Of a stretch of 64,000 nt of DNA, positions 32,957 to 46,100 are shown in pieces. Numbering within the stretch: the stretch's first letter is position 1; every line of letters begins with the position of its first letter. The notes under the pieces are model-generated. The model was given only the letters and a program-made list of their open reading frames with translations, did not search any database and was not told the origin of the DNA. The stretch covers positions 8,510,675 through 8,574,674 of the forward strand of contig NC_087078.1 of NCBI RefSeq assembly GCF_026151205.1, in the 5' to 3' direction. Source of the DNA: Bolinopsis microptera. Taxonomy: Eukaryota > Ctenophora > Tentaculata > Lobata > Bolinopsidae. The position numbers and the translations under genes are program-made.

Positions 32957-35900
32957 TTATTTAAGATCTTTAGAACTTACAAAGAAGATGTTGTGAACAA
33001 GAACGGAAATAATGCTGCCAACCAAGGGTGCGAACAGGAATATCTGGAGAAAAAGTGATTATTTTATTTAAATAATCTGTAATATTGTACATATTAATCG
33101 ACTGGTGACTATTGTGAAAAGACCAAAGGGATAGATGAGATGTTTATTGGGTATAATTATGTTATATTGCGACAGTTTGCCGTTATCAGAAATAAGACAT
33201 ACAAATAGTTCAACAGACAAATCTCCAGAAAGGAAACGGAGTTACAAGTGCGATGGGACAAATGTATGAAACAGCAATGAGGCAATGGAAATCAATTATT
33301 TCCTGGAATTGTAAATTACCAATCTTTTATGATGTATCAGTATGTGGACTGTAGAAGAGTTCAATAATAGATTTAGTCCTACAATCTACATATAACAGTA
33401 AATAAAATTTAATCGCCCTTACATTTGGTAACTAGTTAAAAATAATGACCAGTCGCCTAATTAATCAATTTATTATTTAAACTTAATTAGTTAATTGATG
33501 AACAAATAAATACAAACCAGGATTTCGCTGCTAGCTTGCCCAGTGATTATGTTCCAGACAGATCCACGTACGGGGTTGATGCCACAGTTGGTGAATGGAA
33601 TCTGAAATATTATTTAATATAATATGGTACCTGTAGTTTAATATGAGTGATCGATAACACGATGATGATGATTAATCACTCTACACTCGACTGTCACGTG
33701 ACTTTTTCGACCCGTTCTCTAGCTGGTCCTGAACGACTATTCGAAACCCTAACCCTCTAATCTGATCTCAACCCTAACCCTAACACGATCCTTAATAAAA
33801 GCATATGCTGAAACCCTAACCCTAACGATAAATTAAACTAACTTCCTTATACGGTCATATCACGTGATCGAGACAGTTTTTCGCGAATATCTCGTCAGGG
33901 GAGCATTTTAACCCTATGTCGTGGGGGTGATTCGGAATCAGCGTCCGAAAATACATCGATTGAAGTTGATTTGAACTGTCGGGGGCCCTTTTAGAACAAT
34001 CTCGAAGATCGACTGTAGAGTGATTTAGCACGCTCGATAACACGACGGGGATCTATAGCACGGCCGCGAAACGCTGGCGGCTAAAAGCTCGAAAGTGCAA
34101 TAGAATAACAATAAAAGCTCAAAATTAGGGGGCGATATTTTTACGGCTAGGTTAAAGGTGGAAATCTGGTTAGGTCCTCTCTTTAGGTAAACTTTTAAAT
34201 ACAAATGCATATTGGCATTGCATATTCAGATAATATCTTGAGCACTGCTCAGTCCATTTCTACAATCGTTGGTCTGTATGGTGCAATTAACACCGAGAGG
34301 AATAGTAAAACTCCGATTTGCCGAACAATTTCGGGGAAATCGAAAAGAAATTAAAAATATGACAGTAAATTGGGGTGCGGTTAATGAGGGTTTAAGTGTA
34401 CTTACCAAAAAGATGTGCATTACAAGAATGGCAATGCCGATTGAAAGGGGTTGGAGGTAAGATGCGGCGTGTCCTTTCTGTTCATTGATAGTCGAGAGGA
34501 TAGTAAGGATCAGGAACATTGTGCCAAACATCTCCAGGAAGAACGCTTGTGCAGAGTTGATGCCAACACCGACAGCATTGACCCCAGCAATATCACCCGC
34601 AATATAGTCAAAGTTTCCAAGTGCGTAAAGGAGACCTAGGGAGGGATCAGACTCGTTAATAAAGAAGAGTTAAACCTGGTATAATAATAATACATAATAA
34701 TGTAATAATTATGTAATATTGATAGGTGAAAATTCTGTTTTTCCTCCACTAGCGAGCTCAACAAATGAAACAAGCAGTTAATCACACAAAAATATTTTCG
34801 ATGGTCTACATCTTTATCAGTTCAATAATGTAATATAATTATAATAATAATTGGTATTGACTATTGATAGCTTGGGTGACAAATAGTTAGATTACGCCAC
34901 AGTTCAGAAACGAAGCGAGAAATACAAATGAAGTTAAAAATCATGAGAGGGTTGGGTTTATAGAGTTAGGATTACGGTGAGGGTGATGGTGAGGGTGAGG
35001 GTGAGGGGTAGTGTTAAGGTTGTCTGTTAGCCAAATTATTTTAACATAAACTTTGTTCAAAGTTTAACAAGATTTCTAAATACCTGCCCCGGCGAATCCG
35101 CCAGCGAACTGAGCAATAATGTAGACAATGGCGACGATGAGACTGATTCTTCTGTCGAGGAAGAGAGCGAAACTCACAGCAGGGTTTACATGACCACCGC
35201 TTGTTCCCGAGAGGATATGGATAATCCCACCGATTCCTGGCGAGATAAATCATTATAAAAGTAACTGTAGTAATATTTTCGTTGTTTCACGGAATTGCGA
35301 CAGATTTTAAGCGAACAAATATTTTATTTGTGCTAAAAAACAGTAAATGATAATGGTTTATAATCGCTCCTTACCAAGACCAAAAGCAAGAGAGATACTC
35401 AAATAGTAGGCGGGACTTGCCGATTCAAGGGCCACAAGAGCTCTGTGGTTAGCAGATCCTACGCAGAAGATAATTAGGAACATTGTTCCCAAAAACTCAG
35501 CTCCAGCCTTTTGTAGGAGACAAAAGTTTATGTCGTCACCTCCCAAACTGAACGACCTTGTCTGGCCGGATACTTTGTGTTATAGACAAAAAAGAGCTAC
35601 TTGTAATCTTGTATCGCGAAATTTGGAACTTTGTCAATTTCAACGTAATTTAACTAATATAAGTCTAACTTAGACTTAGTTAGATAACGTTGAAATTGGC
35701 GGGGTTCCAAATGTATTTGTGCGTTTTTATGTTTTCTGAGCCATCTGTTATATTATTTTATTTGAAACAGTCACTTAGAGTCTAACTCTAAGTAACTATT
35801 TTAAATAAAATAAAATAACAGATGGTGCATAAAACATAGAACTTCAACATTTTCGAAGTACATAATCAAAGTTTTTAATTCAGTGTAATTATTTAACTCA

Positions 35901-36228
35901 TTATTAACGTGATACAGTGTAAAAACTAAAGAAACTATCTTTGACTATTTATTTTATTTGACTAGATTCATTATATTATTATTACATTGATTTGCCGTGC
36001 AACAATTATGATTCACATTTGCGTTCACATTTGTGTACGCAATAAAAAGATCCATTAGGGACAAAACTCTTACAAGGGTCTTTCAAACAATCAATCAAAT
36101 ATCAATCAACCAATGACAAGGAAATAAACCAAGGACGCCGGGCACAATCTAAAACTTACCTTACTCTTCGACTTGGCCCCTTCATTTTGAACTTCAGTGT
36201 TAACATCACCTAGATCGACCTCACCCAT
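32957..36228 (-). CDS. Aquaporin, 269 aa, six exons (copy A)
   Basis: Exons in transcript order: 36228-36160, 35561-35375, 35236-35084, 34635-34406, 33601-33518 and 33043-32957; 810 nt, in phase throughout. A channel of the MIP family in a membrane, moving water and possibly small solutes. Key segments: [15 protein letters not shown] (helix 1, residues 41-55), [15 protein letters not shown] with the first NPA at 103-105, the helix [32 protein letters not shown] (helix 4), and [10 protein letters not shown], in which the second motif is NPV at 222-224. Arg225 is kept, and Cys219 sits where the mercury-sensitive Cys of AQP1 lies. The last exon encodes helix 6 ([20 protein letters not shown]) and a tail ending SSKDLK. 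Exon 2 uses the acceptor ccggccag, the only one that keeps the frame. The N-terminus (23 residues) is short and charged. Size is typical of the family. Confidence 0.93.
33663..34033. mobile_element. 371-bp insertion present only in aquaporin copy A
   Basis: Copy B has gatcgataacacgacgggg where copy A has this insertion between two copies of the 12-bp sequence TCGATAACACGA (33651-33662 and 34034-34045). Near its ends lie inverted repeats, AATCACTCTACA on the left and TGTAGAGTGATT on the right, with TTA adjacent to both. Inside are CCCTAA telomere-like runs. It lies in the fourth intron (between exons 4 and 5). Either it is a TE with an unusual 12-bp duplication, or a TTA-flanked MITE nested in other inserted sequence. 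Confidence 0.7.
33745..33826. repeat. Short interstitial telomere-like CCCTAA clusters
   Basis: Three short groups of AACCCTAACCCTAA are spread over 80 bp within the copy-A insertion. They are too few and interrupted to be a telomere. Confidence 0.75.
35622..35838. repeat. Two adjacent hairpins in intron 1 of aquaporin copy A
   Basis: The first hairpin (35622-35711) pairs tttggaac...caatttcaacgt with acgttgaaattg...gttccaaa. The second (35729-35838) pairs atgttttctgagccatctgtta...agtcacttagag with ctctaagt...taacagatggtgcataaaac. Both are absent from copy B, so they were gained after the duplication or lost from B. Confidence 0.8.
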
Positions 36229-36770
36229 TGTGATATCCTTAACTATAAAGTGTATCTTTTTAGTTTAAAAAAGTGATTAAATAATTCCTAAACTTACCAT
36301 AAAATTTGTCTAAGTTATGCAAGCCTCTGAGTAATTAATTTATCCATGTCGCGACATGTCGGTAGCAAGCTCCAACGGTAGACTGATTAAGATACTATTG
36401 CTCTGAAGAAGAGACCGAGATGACCTGAAATAATATTACCACTATAGGGTGTCACGCACAATTTGGCTATAGGATCTAAAAAATTCCAGAATTTTCAATT
36501 CTGCACGCCTTATCAATAAAACTGACATCCTATTCCTAAACGTACGTAGCACGGAAAAGTATTTGGGGAATACTATCAACTTATCAGATCATGATAGCTC
36601 TACTACAATTATAAATTATGTGACGTATCGTTATAGTTATAGTTATACTGATAAGGAAGTTATTTGATGATGCAAAATCTTGAAATTTCAAATATTTGTA
36701 AAAATATGTAGACTGGATCAAATTCAAATAGGATATGTATGAAGTAGCATTAATGAGATAAGAATTTACT

Positions 36771-37078
36771 CGTTTAATTCAGTGCCGACAACAAATAATT
36801 ACAAAACCTTAGGATCAAGGGAGGATATTCAAAATTGAATTTATTTCGCACGATTCATTTAAACCGCCAATCAATATCAAACTCAAACAAAACAATCAAC
36901 AATGAATCGCGCAACTAAAAACTGGAACTCCACGACGCGCAAACAGTAAAGATGGTTATAATTTACTTTGCACGTGCTGATTTGCACGTGCTGAAGTGAT
37001 GTACCATGAAAATCACGCGCCTCATTTCATTATTAAAACTTCACGCGTATCATTAGTATTACAACCATCGTGCATTGG
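36771..37078. other. Spacer between the two duplicated units
   Basis: No gene. Contains two close CACGTG sites in gcacgtgctgatttgcacgtgctg near 36970. It does not align to either duplicated unit. Confidence 0.6.
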
Positions 37079-38199
37079 GCATTTTTTGCTTACATCATCG
37101 CACAGAATTTTAAGTTTATCTTTAATACACCGTATTTGTTATTGATATTTATTTATTTAATTCTTTGATTGCTATTTTATTTTTTAGAATTGTGTAATGC
37201 TGGAAGTGTGTTTTACATTATTTTGTAGTTGTTCTCCCTGCCAGCACGCGTCTTTTATTAAAGTCATATTACAATCTTTATAAATTGATAAGTGTGCGAG
37301 AAAGATAGAAAAATAAAAAGGTAGAGAGAAGGGGCCGGGAAGGTGTGGTAAATTAAAAAGGAGTGTGTCGAAAGGATGAAAAAGGATATTTTATTTTCGA
37401 CTTCACTAATTCAATATAATAATTGACAATTAATTATTTATAACTATAAGTACAGGTTACTTAAATAAAATACACATTTTGATGATTATCATAACATAAT
37501 TTCACTATTAGAAATTTACTACATTCGCACAGTAATATATATACATCGAGTTTTAACAACAAAAACTGAAATGAAATTGAAATGCAAAATAAGAAATAAT
37601 TCGTCCTGTTACAATCGAGATAAACCTTCAATATGAATTTTAATAAAACTAGGATTTAAAATCCTTCCATTCAAATCATGGTAAAAATCAGAAATTCGAA
37701 TCCATATTTAATACCTACCATACAATATTGATCCAACGTCCTGTTCAAATTCTATTCTGAAAGTATCATTACCGACATAAACCAAAACATAGATGCCGCC
37801 CTTAACTTTGGTTATTCTGTACTTTTAAGTACATACATAACATGCAAAGAAAAAAGTTTAATATTTTCAAAATTTTCAAAAGATTCATTCATAATTTTGC
37901 AAACGTGCCACAATTCGACCTGTCATCATCAAATTCAATTAAATCTCCGCTCAAATATTTGCCTTCAAATGAGCACTGTTATAATTCTGACGCAATGACA
38001 GGTTGAATTTGTCGTGACAATTTTGCCATACATTTTCCTTAACAGTAAAAAGTTCATACTACTACTAGTACTATACTATCTTTCCACGGACGTTCACAGC
38101 TATTCATCTCTGAGAACAGAAAGGTAGTATTTCATTAAGTAATTAATTAATTAATTCATTAACCCTTTGTCTTTGTGCATCGTTTCTTATTTCAGATCT

Positions 38200-40600
38200 T
38201 TAGTAACTTACAAAGAAGATGTTGTGAACAAGAACGGAAATAATGCTGCCAACCAATGGTGCGAACAGGAATATCTGGAAAAAAGGGATTATATTAATCG
38301 ACTGGTGACCATTGTGGAAAAGACCAAAGGGATAGATGAGATGTTTATCGGGTATAATTATGTTATATTGCGACAGTTTGCCGTTATCAGAAATAAGACA
38401 TACAAATAGTTCAACAGACAAATCTCCAGAAAGGAAACGGAGTTACAAGTGCGATGGCACAAATGTATGAAACAGCAATGAGGCAATGGAAATCAATTAT
38501 TTCCTGTAAATTACCAATCTTTTATGATGTATCAGTATGTGGACTGTAGAAGAGTTCAATAATAGAATTAGTCCCACAATCTACATACAACAGCAAATAA
38601 AATTTAATCGCCCTTAAATTTGGTAAGTAGTTAAAAATAATGACCAGTCGCCTAATTAATCAATTTATTATTTAAACTTAATTATTTAAATAATGAACAA
38701 ATAAATACAAACCAGGATTTCGCTGTTAGCTTGCCCAGTGATAATGTTCCAGACAGATCCACGTACGGGGTTGATGCCACAGTTGGTGAATGGAATCTGA
38801 AATATTATTTAATATATGGTACCTGTAGTTTAATATGAGTGATCGATAACACGACGGGGATCTATAGCACGGCCGCGAAACGCTGGCGGCTAAAAGCTCG
38901 AAAGTGCAATAGAATAAAAATAAAAGCTCAAAATTAGGGGGCGATATTTTTACGGCTATGTTAAAGGTGGAAATCTGGTTAGGTCCTCTCTTTAGGTAAA
39001 CTTTTAAATACAAATGCATATTGGCATTGCATATTCAGATAATATCTTGACCACTGCTCAGTCCATTCCTACAATCGTTGGTCTGTATGATGCAATTAAC
39101 ACCGAGAGGAATAGTAAAACTCCGATCTGCCGAACAATTTCGGGGAAATCGAAAAGAAATTAAAAATATGACAGTAAGTTGGGGTGCGGTAAATGAGGGT
39201 TTAAGTGTACTAACCAAGAAGATGTGCATTACAAGAATGGCAATGCCGATTGAAAGGGGTTGGAGGTAAGATGCGGCGTGTCCTTTCTGTTCATTGATGG
39301 TCGAGAGAATAGTCAGGATCAGGAACATTGTGCCAAACATCTCTAGGAAGAACGCTTGTCCAGAGTTGATACCAACACCGACAGCATTGACCCCAGCAAT
39401 ACCACCCTCAATATCGTCAAAGTTTCCAAGTGCGTAAAGGAGACCTGAAGGGATTAGACTCGTTAATAAAGAAGAGTTAAACCTGGTATTATAATAATAT
39501 ATAATAATGTAATCGTAATAATAATGTAATATAATAAAAATTGGTATTGAATATTGATAGCTTAGGTGACAAATAGTAACATTATGCCACAGTTCAGAAA
39601 CGAAGCGAAAAATACAAATGAAGTTAAAAGCCAAATTGTTTTAAACATAAATTGTTCAAACTCAAAGTTTAACAAGATTTCTAAATACCTGCCCCGGCGA
39701 ATCCGCCAGCGAACTGAGCAATAATGTAGACAATGGCGACGATGAGACTGATTCTTCTGTCGAGGAAGAGAGCGAAACTCACAGCAGGGTTTACATGACC
39801 ACCGCTTGTTCCCGAGAGGATATGGATAATCCCACCGATTCCTGACGAGATAAATCAGTATAAAAGTAACTGTAGTACTAGTAATATTTTCGTTGTTTTA
39901 CGGAATTGCGACAGATTTTAAGCGAACAAATATATTTATTTGTGCTAAAGAACAGATTTTGGTAAATGACAATGGTTTATAATCGCTCCTTACCAAGACC
40001 AAAAGCAAGAGAGATACTCAGATAGTAGGCGGGACTTGCCGATCCAAGGGCCACAAGAGCTCTGTGGTTAGCAGATCCTACGCAGAAGATAATTAGGAAC
40101 ATTGTTCCCAAAAACTCAGCTCCAGCCTTTTGTAGGAGACAAAAGTTTATGTCGTCACCTCCCAAACTGAACGACCTTGTCTGGCCGGATACTTTGTGTT
40201 ATAGAAAAAAAAAGAGCTACTTGTAATCTTGTATCACGAAATTTGGAACTTTGCCAATTTCAACGTAATTTCAACGATACAGTGTAAAGAAACTTGATTT
40301 ATTTTATTTGACTAGAAACATTACATTGATTTGTCGTGCGGCGTGCAACAATTATGATTCACATTTGAAATTTGACGTTTTTAGAAGTTATGTTACCAGG
40401 ACAGGGTTTTTTTTAGTGTACGCAATAAAAATATCCATTAGGGACAAAACCCTTACGAGGGGCTTTCAAACAATCAATCAACCAATCACAAGGAAATAAA
40501 CGAAGGACGCCGGGCACAATCTAAAACTTACCTTACTCTTCGACTTGGCCCCTTCATTTTGAACTTCAGGGTTAACATCACCTAGATCGACCTCACCCAT
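38200..40600 (-). CDS. Aquaporin, 265 aa, six exons (copy B)
   Basis: Exons in transcript order: 40600-40532, 40180-39994, 39841-39689, 39444-39215, 38796-38713 and 38274-38200; 798 nt, in phase. The same splice sites are used as in copy A, with acceptor tcag instead of ccag at exon 3 and donor gttagt instead of gtaagt at exon 4. NPA at 103-105 and NPV at 222-224 are both kept. Seen differences from copy A include T11P, E69G, Y147D, A149E, D151G, A165G and S237N, so they cluster in the extracellular-loop region around 147-165. The tail ends VSY instead of VSSKDLK because of a local indel next to the stop. Both copies look functional. Its promoter region differs from copy A by the roughly 800-bp extra block upstream. 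Confidence 0.93.
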
Positions 40601-40683
40601 TGTGAATTCCTTAACTATAAAGTGTATCTTTTTAGTTTAAAAAAGTGATTAAATAATTCCTAAACTTACCAAAACATTTGTCT

Positions 40684-41480
40684 TTTTTCCTTCCTTTGCC
40701 ATCTCGAGTTCTTTGATGTCACTATGAAATCAATATTTAAAATTATTTTAATCTGAATAGTAAGTGAAAGATTGATAACGAAATGTCAGCAGAAACTTCA
40801 TGGTAACAATTACAAATATAATAATAGTAGGCACGATAGCGGCAAAAATCCTTCACCAAAACTATTAACGAAAAGGGTAACAAAGATTGGAAAATGTTTA
40901 TGATTATCGAGGAATCAGTTAAAACTGTTGAAATTGGACAACATGAAATGCTAGTGGAAGGGTAACGACAAAAACCAGCATAAAAAATCAAAGAATATTG
41001 AATGGTGGAGTGCTTAGGAAGAAGTCAAGAAATCCCCAACGTATAATTATACATTCTTTCCCCAATATATACATTCATTAATTCCGTTATTGCCATGTTA
41101 TACACACACAGTAGGTACAGATCAGCTGTTGAACTAGAAATTGTGGTGTCACAAACAAACACAAAAGAAATCGTGTGTTTTTAAACAAAAATTCCTCATT
41201 TGCCCTCTTAAAACAGCTGCATTTGTGGGACCCAAGGATCGTGTTACTGTTTAATTTTACTGACGAGATAATCCTAGATGGTAACATAACAATGTGATCA
41301 TATTCCGTTGTTTAAAATTTTAACTATTCATGAGCCACTTCATAACACCTTAACGGTCGAAGACTCACACTGCAAAAAATACTTACGAATTAGGAAAAAT
41401 AAAGAATTTGACTTCGAGACCATAATCGATACGATTTTATTCCAGAAAAACCGGATTCATAATCAGGTTTCTACAGGACT
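40684..41480. other. 797-bp segment found only upstream of aquaporin copy B
   Basis: Alignment of the two units breaks here and resumes at aagttatgcaagcctctg. No inverted ends or clear duplication were seen, so it may equally be a deletion in copy A. It begins with a pyrimidine-rich stretch about 80 bp upstream of the aquaporin B start codon and may hold its own promoter or 5' UTR. Confidence 0.65.
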
Positions 41481-41915
41481 AAGTTATGCAAGCCTCTGAG
41501 TAATTAATTTATCCATGTCGGTAGCAAGCTCCAGCGGTAGACTGATTAAGATACTATTGCAGAAGAAGAGACCGAGAAAACCTGAAATAATATTAGTATT
41601 ACCACTATAGGGTGTCACGTACAATCTAGCTATAGGATCTAAAAGATTCCAGCATTTTCGATTCTGCACGCCTTATCAACAAAACCGACATCCTAAACAC
41701 GTAGCACGGAATAGTATTTGGGGAATGCTATCAACTTATCAGATCATGATAACTCTACTACAATTCTTAATTATGTGACGTATCTTTATAATACTGATAA
41801 GGAAGTTATTTGATGATGCAAAATCTTGAAATTTCAAATATTTGTAAAAACATGTAGACTGGATCAAATTCAAATAGGATATGTATAAAAAGGCATTGAT
41901 GAGATAAAAATTTAC

Positions 41916-43108
41916 TTGTATGTTTATAACCCACCAAGACGCGCGCCGAGTTGGACTCGTCGACGGTCTTGTATTATATTTGAAACAAATCTTTTACGAG
42001 TATCACCCGTTAAGCTTACAACTGAAAGTGATCTGGCGAGATCATATTCATAAATCATAAATGATACTATTATGCTATGCCTATGGTTAATACTTTGTTA
42101 TATGCTTTATGTCTTATCACTTATGGTCAAGTCGTCACAATTGCGATCATATTCATATCAATAGGAACGATTCAATAATCTTATTCTTAACTTAGCTAAG
42201 AATTAAGAATCATCATAACATAACAGTTTCAACGTTATTATAACCGGTAATGTTATTTGAATAATGTGAAATATTTTTAATTTTGGAACATTTTTGAAAA
42301 GCTACAGCGCTGAGTGCTGACTACAATAAATTCTGTGACAGTAAATTGTGATGCACTTGTTAAATTTTACTTTTAGTTTTAGACTTCTATAGATTGGTAC
42401 TATTTTATAAAAATAAGAAATTATGATAATTGGTTAATTTTTTGTTGCATTTCACTAATCAAATTATAATTAACTAATTTGCAGTTACAAAGCAATTAGA
42501 AAGCTAATACATTTAATTGCGTAATCAGTGAGATAAGTGACGTCATGATATATGAAGATCCCCTGAAGAACAGTTACAGAACAGCTTGAAATACAAAGAT
42601 GAGGTGTCATGAGGAATCGAATCTGTCATTAGAGCACACAATTAATTACAAAAGTGGACAAAGGACCTCAATAAAACGACGATTACAGTGGACATTTTGC
42701 GTCAAACGAACCTTAATATTATCGTATAGTATCGTAGGAGACAGGCATTGGAGCTTTTGTATTCATGTTACCAAGTTCTGAACATGAATTGTAGGACCAC
42801 AGCGTTATATTTATAATTCCACAACAGATCTTTCAAAAGTTGTAATCCAATTCTAGTTCTTATTGTCAAACTTTGGCTTTTACAGTGCTGCATTATTTAT
42901 ATTGTTAGCGTTTATTTGTTACCATGATCAATTAATGGTTCAGCACGAACAAAAACTTTTGCTTTAGTTTAGTTAGTTAGTTAGACAAAAACCCATTCCT
43001 TTCCTAATTGAAATTCCTTTAAGTTTAACCTCCCAAAAATGTTAACAACACCCAAACCAAAGTCCAAACCGGCCAAAACACAAACAAAAGCACACAAGTC
43101 CTCCTAAA
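41916..43108. other. Divergent intergenic region between aquaporin B and the PDZ gene
   Basis: No gene supported. Very AT-rich; the last 150 bp are A/C-rich and lead into the PDZ start codon. Confidence 0.5.
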
Positions 43109-46100
43109 ATGTCTTGTTCACACCACAGCGTTATGATGAAGAGCATGTATAACAGATCCTGGAGCTCGTCTAGCTCTGGTGACGGAATAGAGTTTGAGTA
43201 TCAGTTACAGATAAAGGACGGACCACCCTGGGGCTTCAGAATATCCGGGGGCAGGGAGTACGGGCAAGAGATTAAAGTTTCCTTCATAAAACCAGGTACA
43301 CTCTTCAAGTTCAAGCAAGACCTATTCATTTTCTATACTCAATTAACCTTATGCAATATCTTTGCCGCATAGTAGCGGGGACTGCGGGGTAGTAAATACT
43401 GTGGAATTCGTTTCGTTTCGTAACCTACCTATCTTGCATAAATTCTCATGAAAACTTGAAACACAGAACAAATTAACTTTATTTTTCTGGGATCCTGAGT
43501 CTGGAGTCGCGAAATTCGGTCGTGAAAACTAGTTAAACAAGTTAGCACCCTGCCGGAATTCGTGAACCGGCACAATATTCAAACACTGCCGCCCCAATGT
43601 TAGCTTATGTTAGTGATGATTGTTGGATTGAATCATTATCATGAGCGTGATTATTTTAAAGATAATCCTAACAACATCGTTACATTTATTAGAGTTACAT
43701 GACAGCTTTTCTGATCTAAGCACCGAATTAAGAATACAAATATCTTTGCCCGCCGTAATTTCGTTAAAAAGAATTCTTGGAAATGAAGGAATTTAGAAAT
43801 TGTGGGAATCTATAAGTAATATAGAATGTAGCAAAATTAACAAAAAATAACAATACCTTTACCGTATATCGGATGAGGTGATCATCAGCTAAGAAAAAGA
43901 ATTTCTAGATATCAAGGACAGAGGCACATATTAGGTGCGGTAAAAAAATCGAAATTATGCGGTACCGCACCCGACTATAAAGGTAAAATGTGCGATAAGG
44001 TGCGGTAAATTTTTACCAATTATGCGGCAAATGTGCGACGATTTTTTCGAAATTTGTGCGGGAATTGTGCGGTTTTCTTTTGCATTTTCTGAAGGACTTT
44101 GGAAATTCTAAACGTATAACCGCCGCTCTTATCAAAAATAGGTCTGTTTATGTGCTTATGTGTTACTGAGGGTGTAGTTCTTCACTAAGACCATGATTGA
44201 ACCTATATTGAGATTCAGTTATCTGAGAACAGTGACTTTATCTGGTAGAGATCAGGAGACAGTTATTTGAAGATGCCTCTTGATAGAGTCGATCAGATCC
44301 CATGCGTGATCGCAAATATGTGACACGCTTGTTGGCATTGCAATCGTCAGTACTTGTAAACCATTTGATCCAAGATCCATTAAGCCCACTATAAAGCCAA
44401 CGCTACAACGAATAGAGCTCATTACCCAATAAAAAGTGCTGCAGGTATGATCGAAGTACGGTAACAACGAGGGTTCCATAACGGCCTGGGTCATGGTCCC
44501 GAAAGGGCCTGGGTCACGGTCCCGAAAGGGCCTGGGTCACGGTCCCGAAAGGGCCTGGGTCAGGGTCCCGAAAGGGCCTGGGTCACGTGGTAACAGGGTC
44601 ACGTGGCCTAGGTATGAGTTCCAAAAGGGCCTGGGTCACGGTCCCGAAAGGGCCTGGGTCAGGGTCCCGAAAGGGCCTGGGTCACGTGGTAACTGGGTCA
44701 CGTGGCCTATGTATGAGTTCCAAAAGGGCCTGGGTCACGGTCCTAAAAGGGCCTGAGTCACGGTCCTAAAAGGGCCCGACTTTTAACATATTTTGGTTTT
44801 TACACTCGAAAATCGTAACGCAAAAATTTCAAAATTATGCGAAATTACGCGGAAAATGCTAGATTATGCGGAAATAAGCAGAAAATTACAAAATGTGCGG
44901 AAAACAATAAATTATGCGGAAATGTGCGGAAAACGGTAAATTGTGCGATCCCGCACCCATCGCACCTAATATGTGCCTCTGATCAAGGAAGCAAAAATGA
45001 AATTTGAATCTGATGCATGCTAAGGTCATCCCCCGACCCCCTCGAAGTTCTCAATATAATATCAAATAGTTATAATACTTAAAGTCCCAGGGTTTAGAGA
45101 CATTTGACGCAAAAAAGTTGGGTACCCCTATTCACGTTATACCGTGCTATTGACGTTATCTAATTGCTAATCAATAATGTTCGTAGTCTGCATAATAAAT
45201 GATGTAGTCCGGAGTCCCTGTTTTCGCTCTGTACATTTGTTAGCGAAACATCAACTAAACGGGGTACTTTGGGGCACATTGCTAGTACTTAATCTGATGA
45301 GGTCAAACTAGACTAAAGGTAAATCATCACGTGATGCAGTGTTTGTTCTAATTAGACAGTAGGTACTCATATCATTCTAGTACGTGAAGTTGAACCGGTC
45401 TTTGATCGTTATTACATATTGAACTGCAAGTGATGCGATTGAACTTAATGTAAAAATAGGATATGTTAGACAATTTTATAGCCATGCTGTCTACTGCAAG
45501 AATTCTGGTCCACCCTTGACCAATGACTATTGACTACGCACTGCACAGTAGAACTAAATGCGATGGCTTCTTATAAGCTGGTTTCATAAGCTTGGTTGGA
45601 AGTTACATTTTATTGAGAAATGTATTTTAAGAATAACAAACAAGCAGTAAAGCAAGAAATAGGCGCCTCTCTTCCCACCTTATTTTTGTGGCCAGAAGTC
45701 TGCATGAGATAAGCAATAACAACTATAAATTTAATTCAGTAACTCTTAACATTGTGCTATTACAGGCGGAAGGGCTGCAGAGAGCAAAATGTTGAAAGTT
45801 GGTGACACAATCCTACAAATAAATGGTAAAAAGGTGAGCAACTTGACTCACCATGGTGTTGAGCGGTTGATATCACGAGTTAGTGCCTCTCTGAAGATTG
45901 TGGCTCTGAGGAACTACACTGCTTTTATTAAACAACCGGGGGACGGATTCGCTCCAGCTAGAGGTACAGTTCCGAAACAACTCATTTAGTGGATTATTTA
46001 TATTACAAAACGAGAAAAGATATGTAATTTCTGTAACAATTTCTTTGAAGTAGAGTATAGTTAAAGATGCAGTTACAGTTACACTCACTGCTTCAAATGT

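Larger units (their letters stand above)
31853..36770. repeat. Segmental tandem duplication, copy A (aquaporin A)
   Basis: About 4.9 kb of sequence including the whole aquaporin gene and flanks is repeated at 37079-41915 in the same orientation. Exons are nearly identical; introns differ by several insertions (33663-34033 and 35622-35838 are present only here). The start is taken where gcttacatcatcg... begins to align, and the end where gagataagaatttact stops. Confidence 0.9.
37079..41915. repeat. Segmental tandem duplication, copy B (aquaporin B)
   Basis: Same-orientation copy of 31853-36770. It lacks the two copy-A insertions but has about 800 bp (40684-41480) between the first exon and the upstream block starting aagttatgcaagcctctgag, where copy A runs straight through (tttgtctaagttatgc). 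Confidence 0.9.

Noticed and set aside
33745-33826. Telomere or healed chromosome end
   Set aside because: Only a few interrupted CCCTAA units, inside an insertion with duplicated flanks and unique genes on both sides.
44493-44769. Gly/Pro-rich ORFs of 60-87 codons
   Set aside because: They are translations of the minisatellite inside the hAT-like element.
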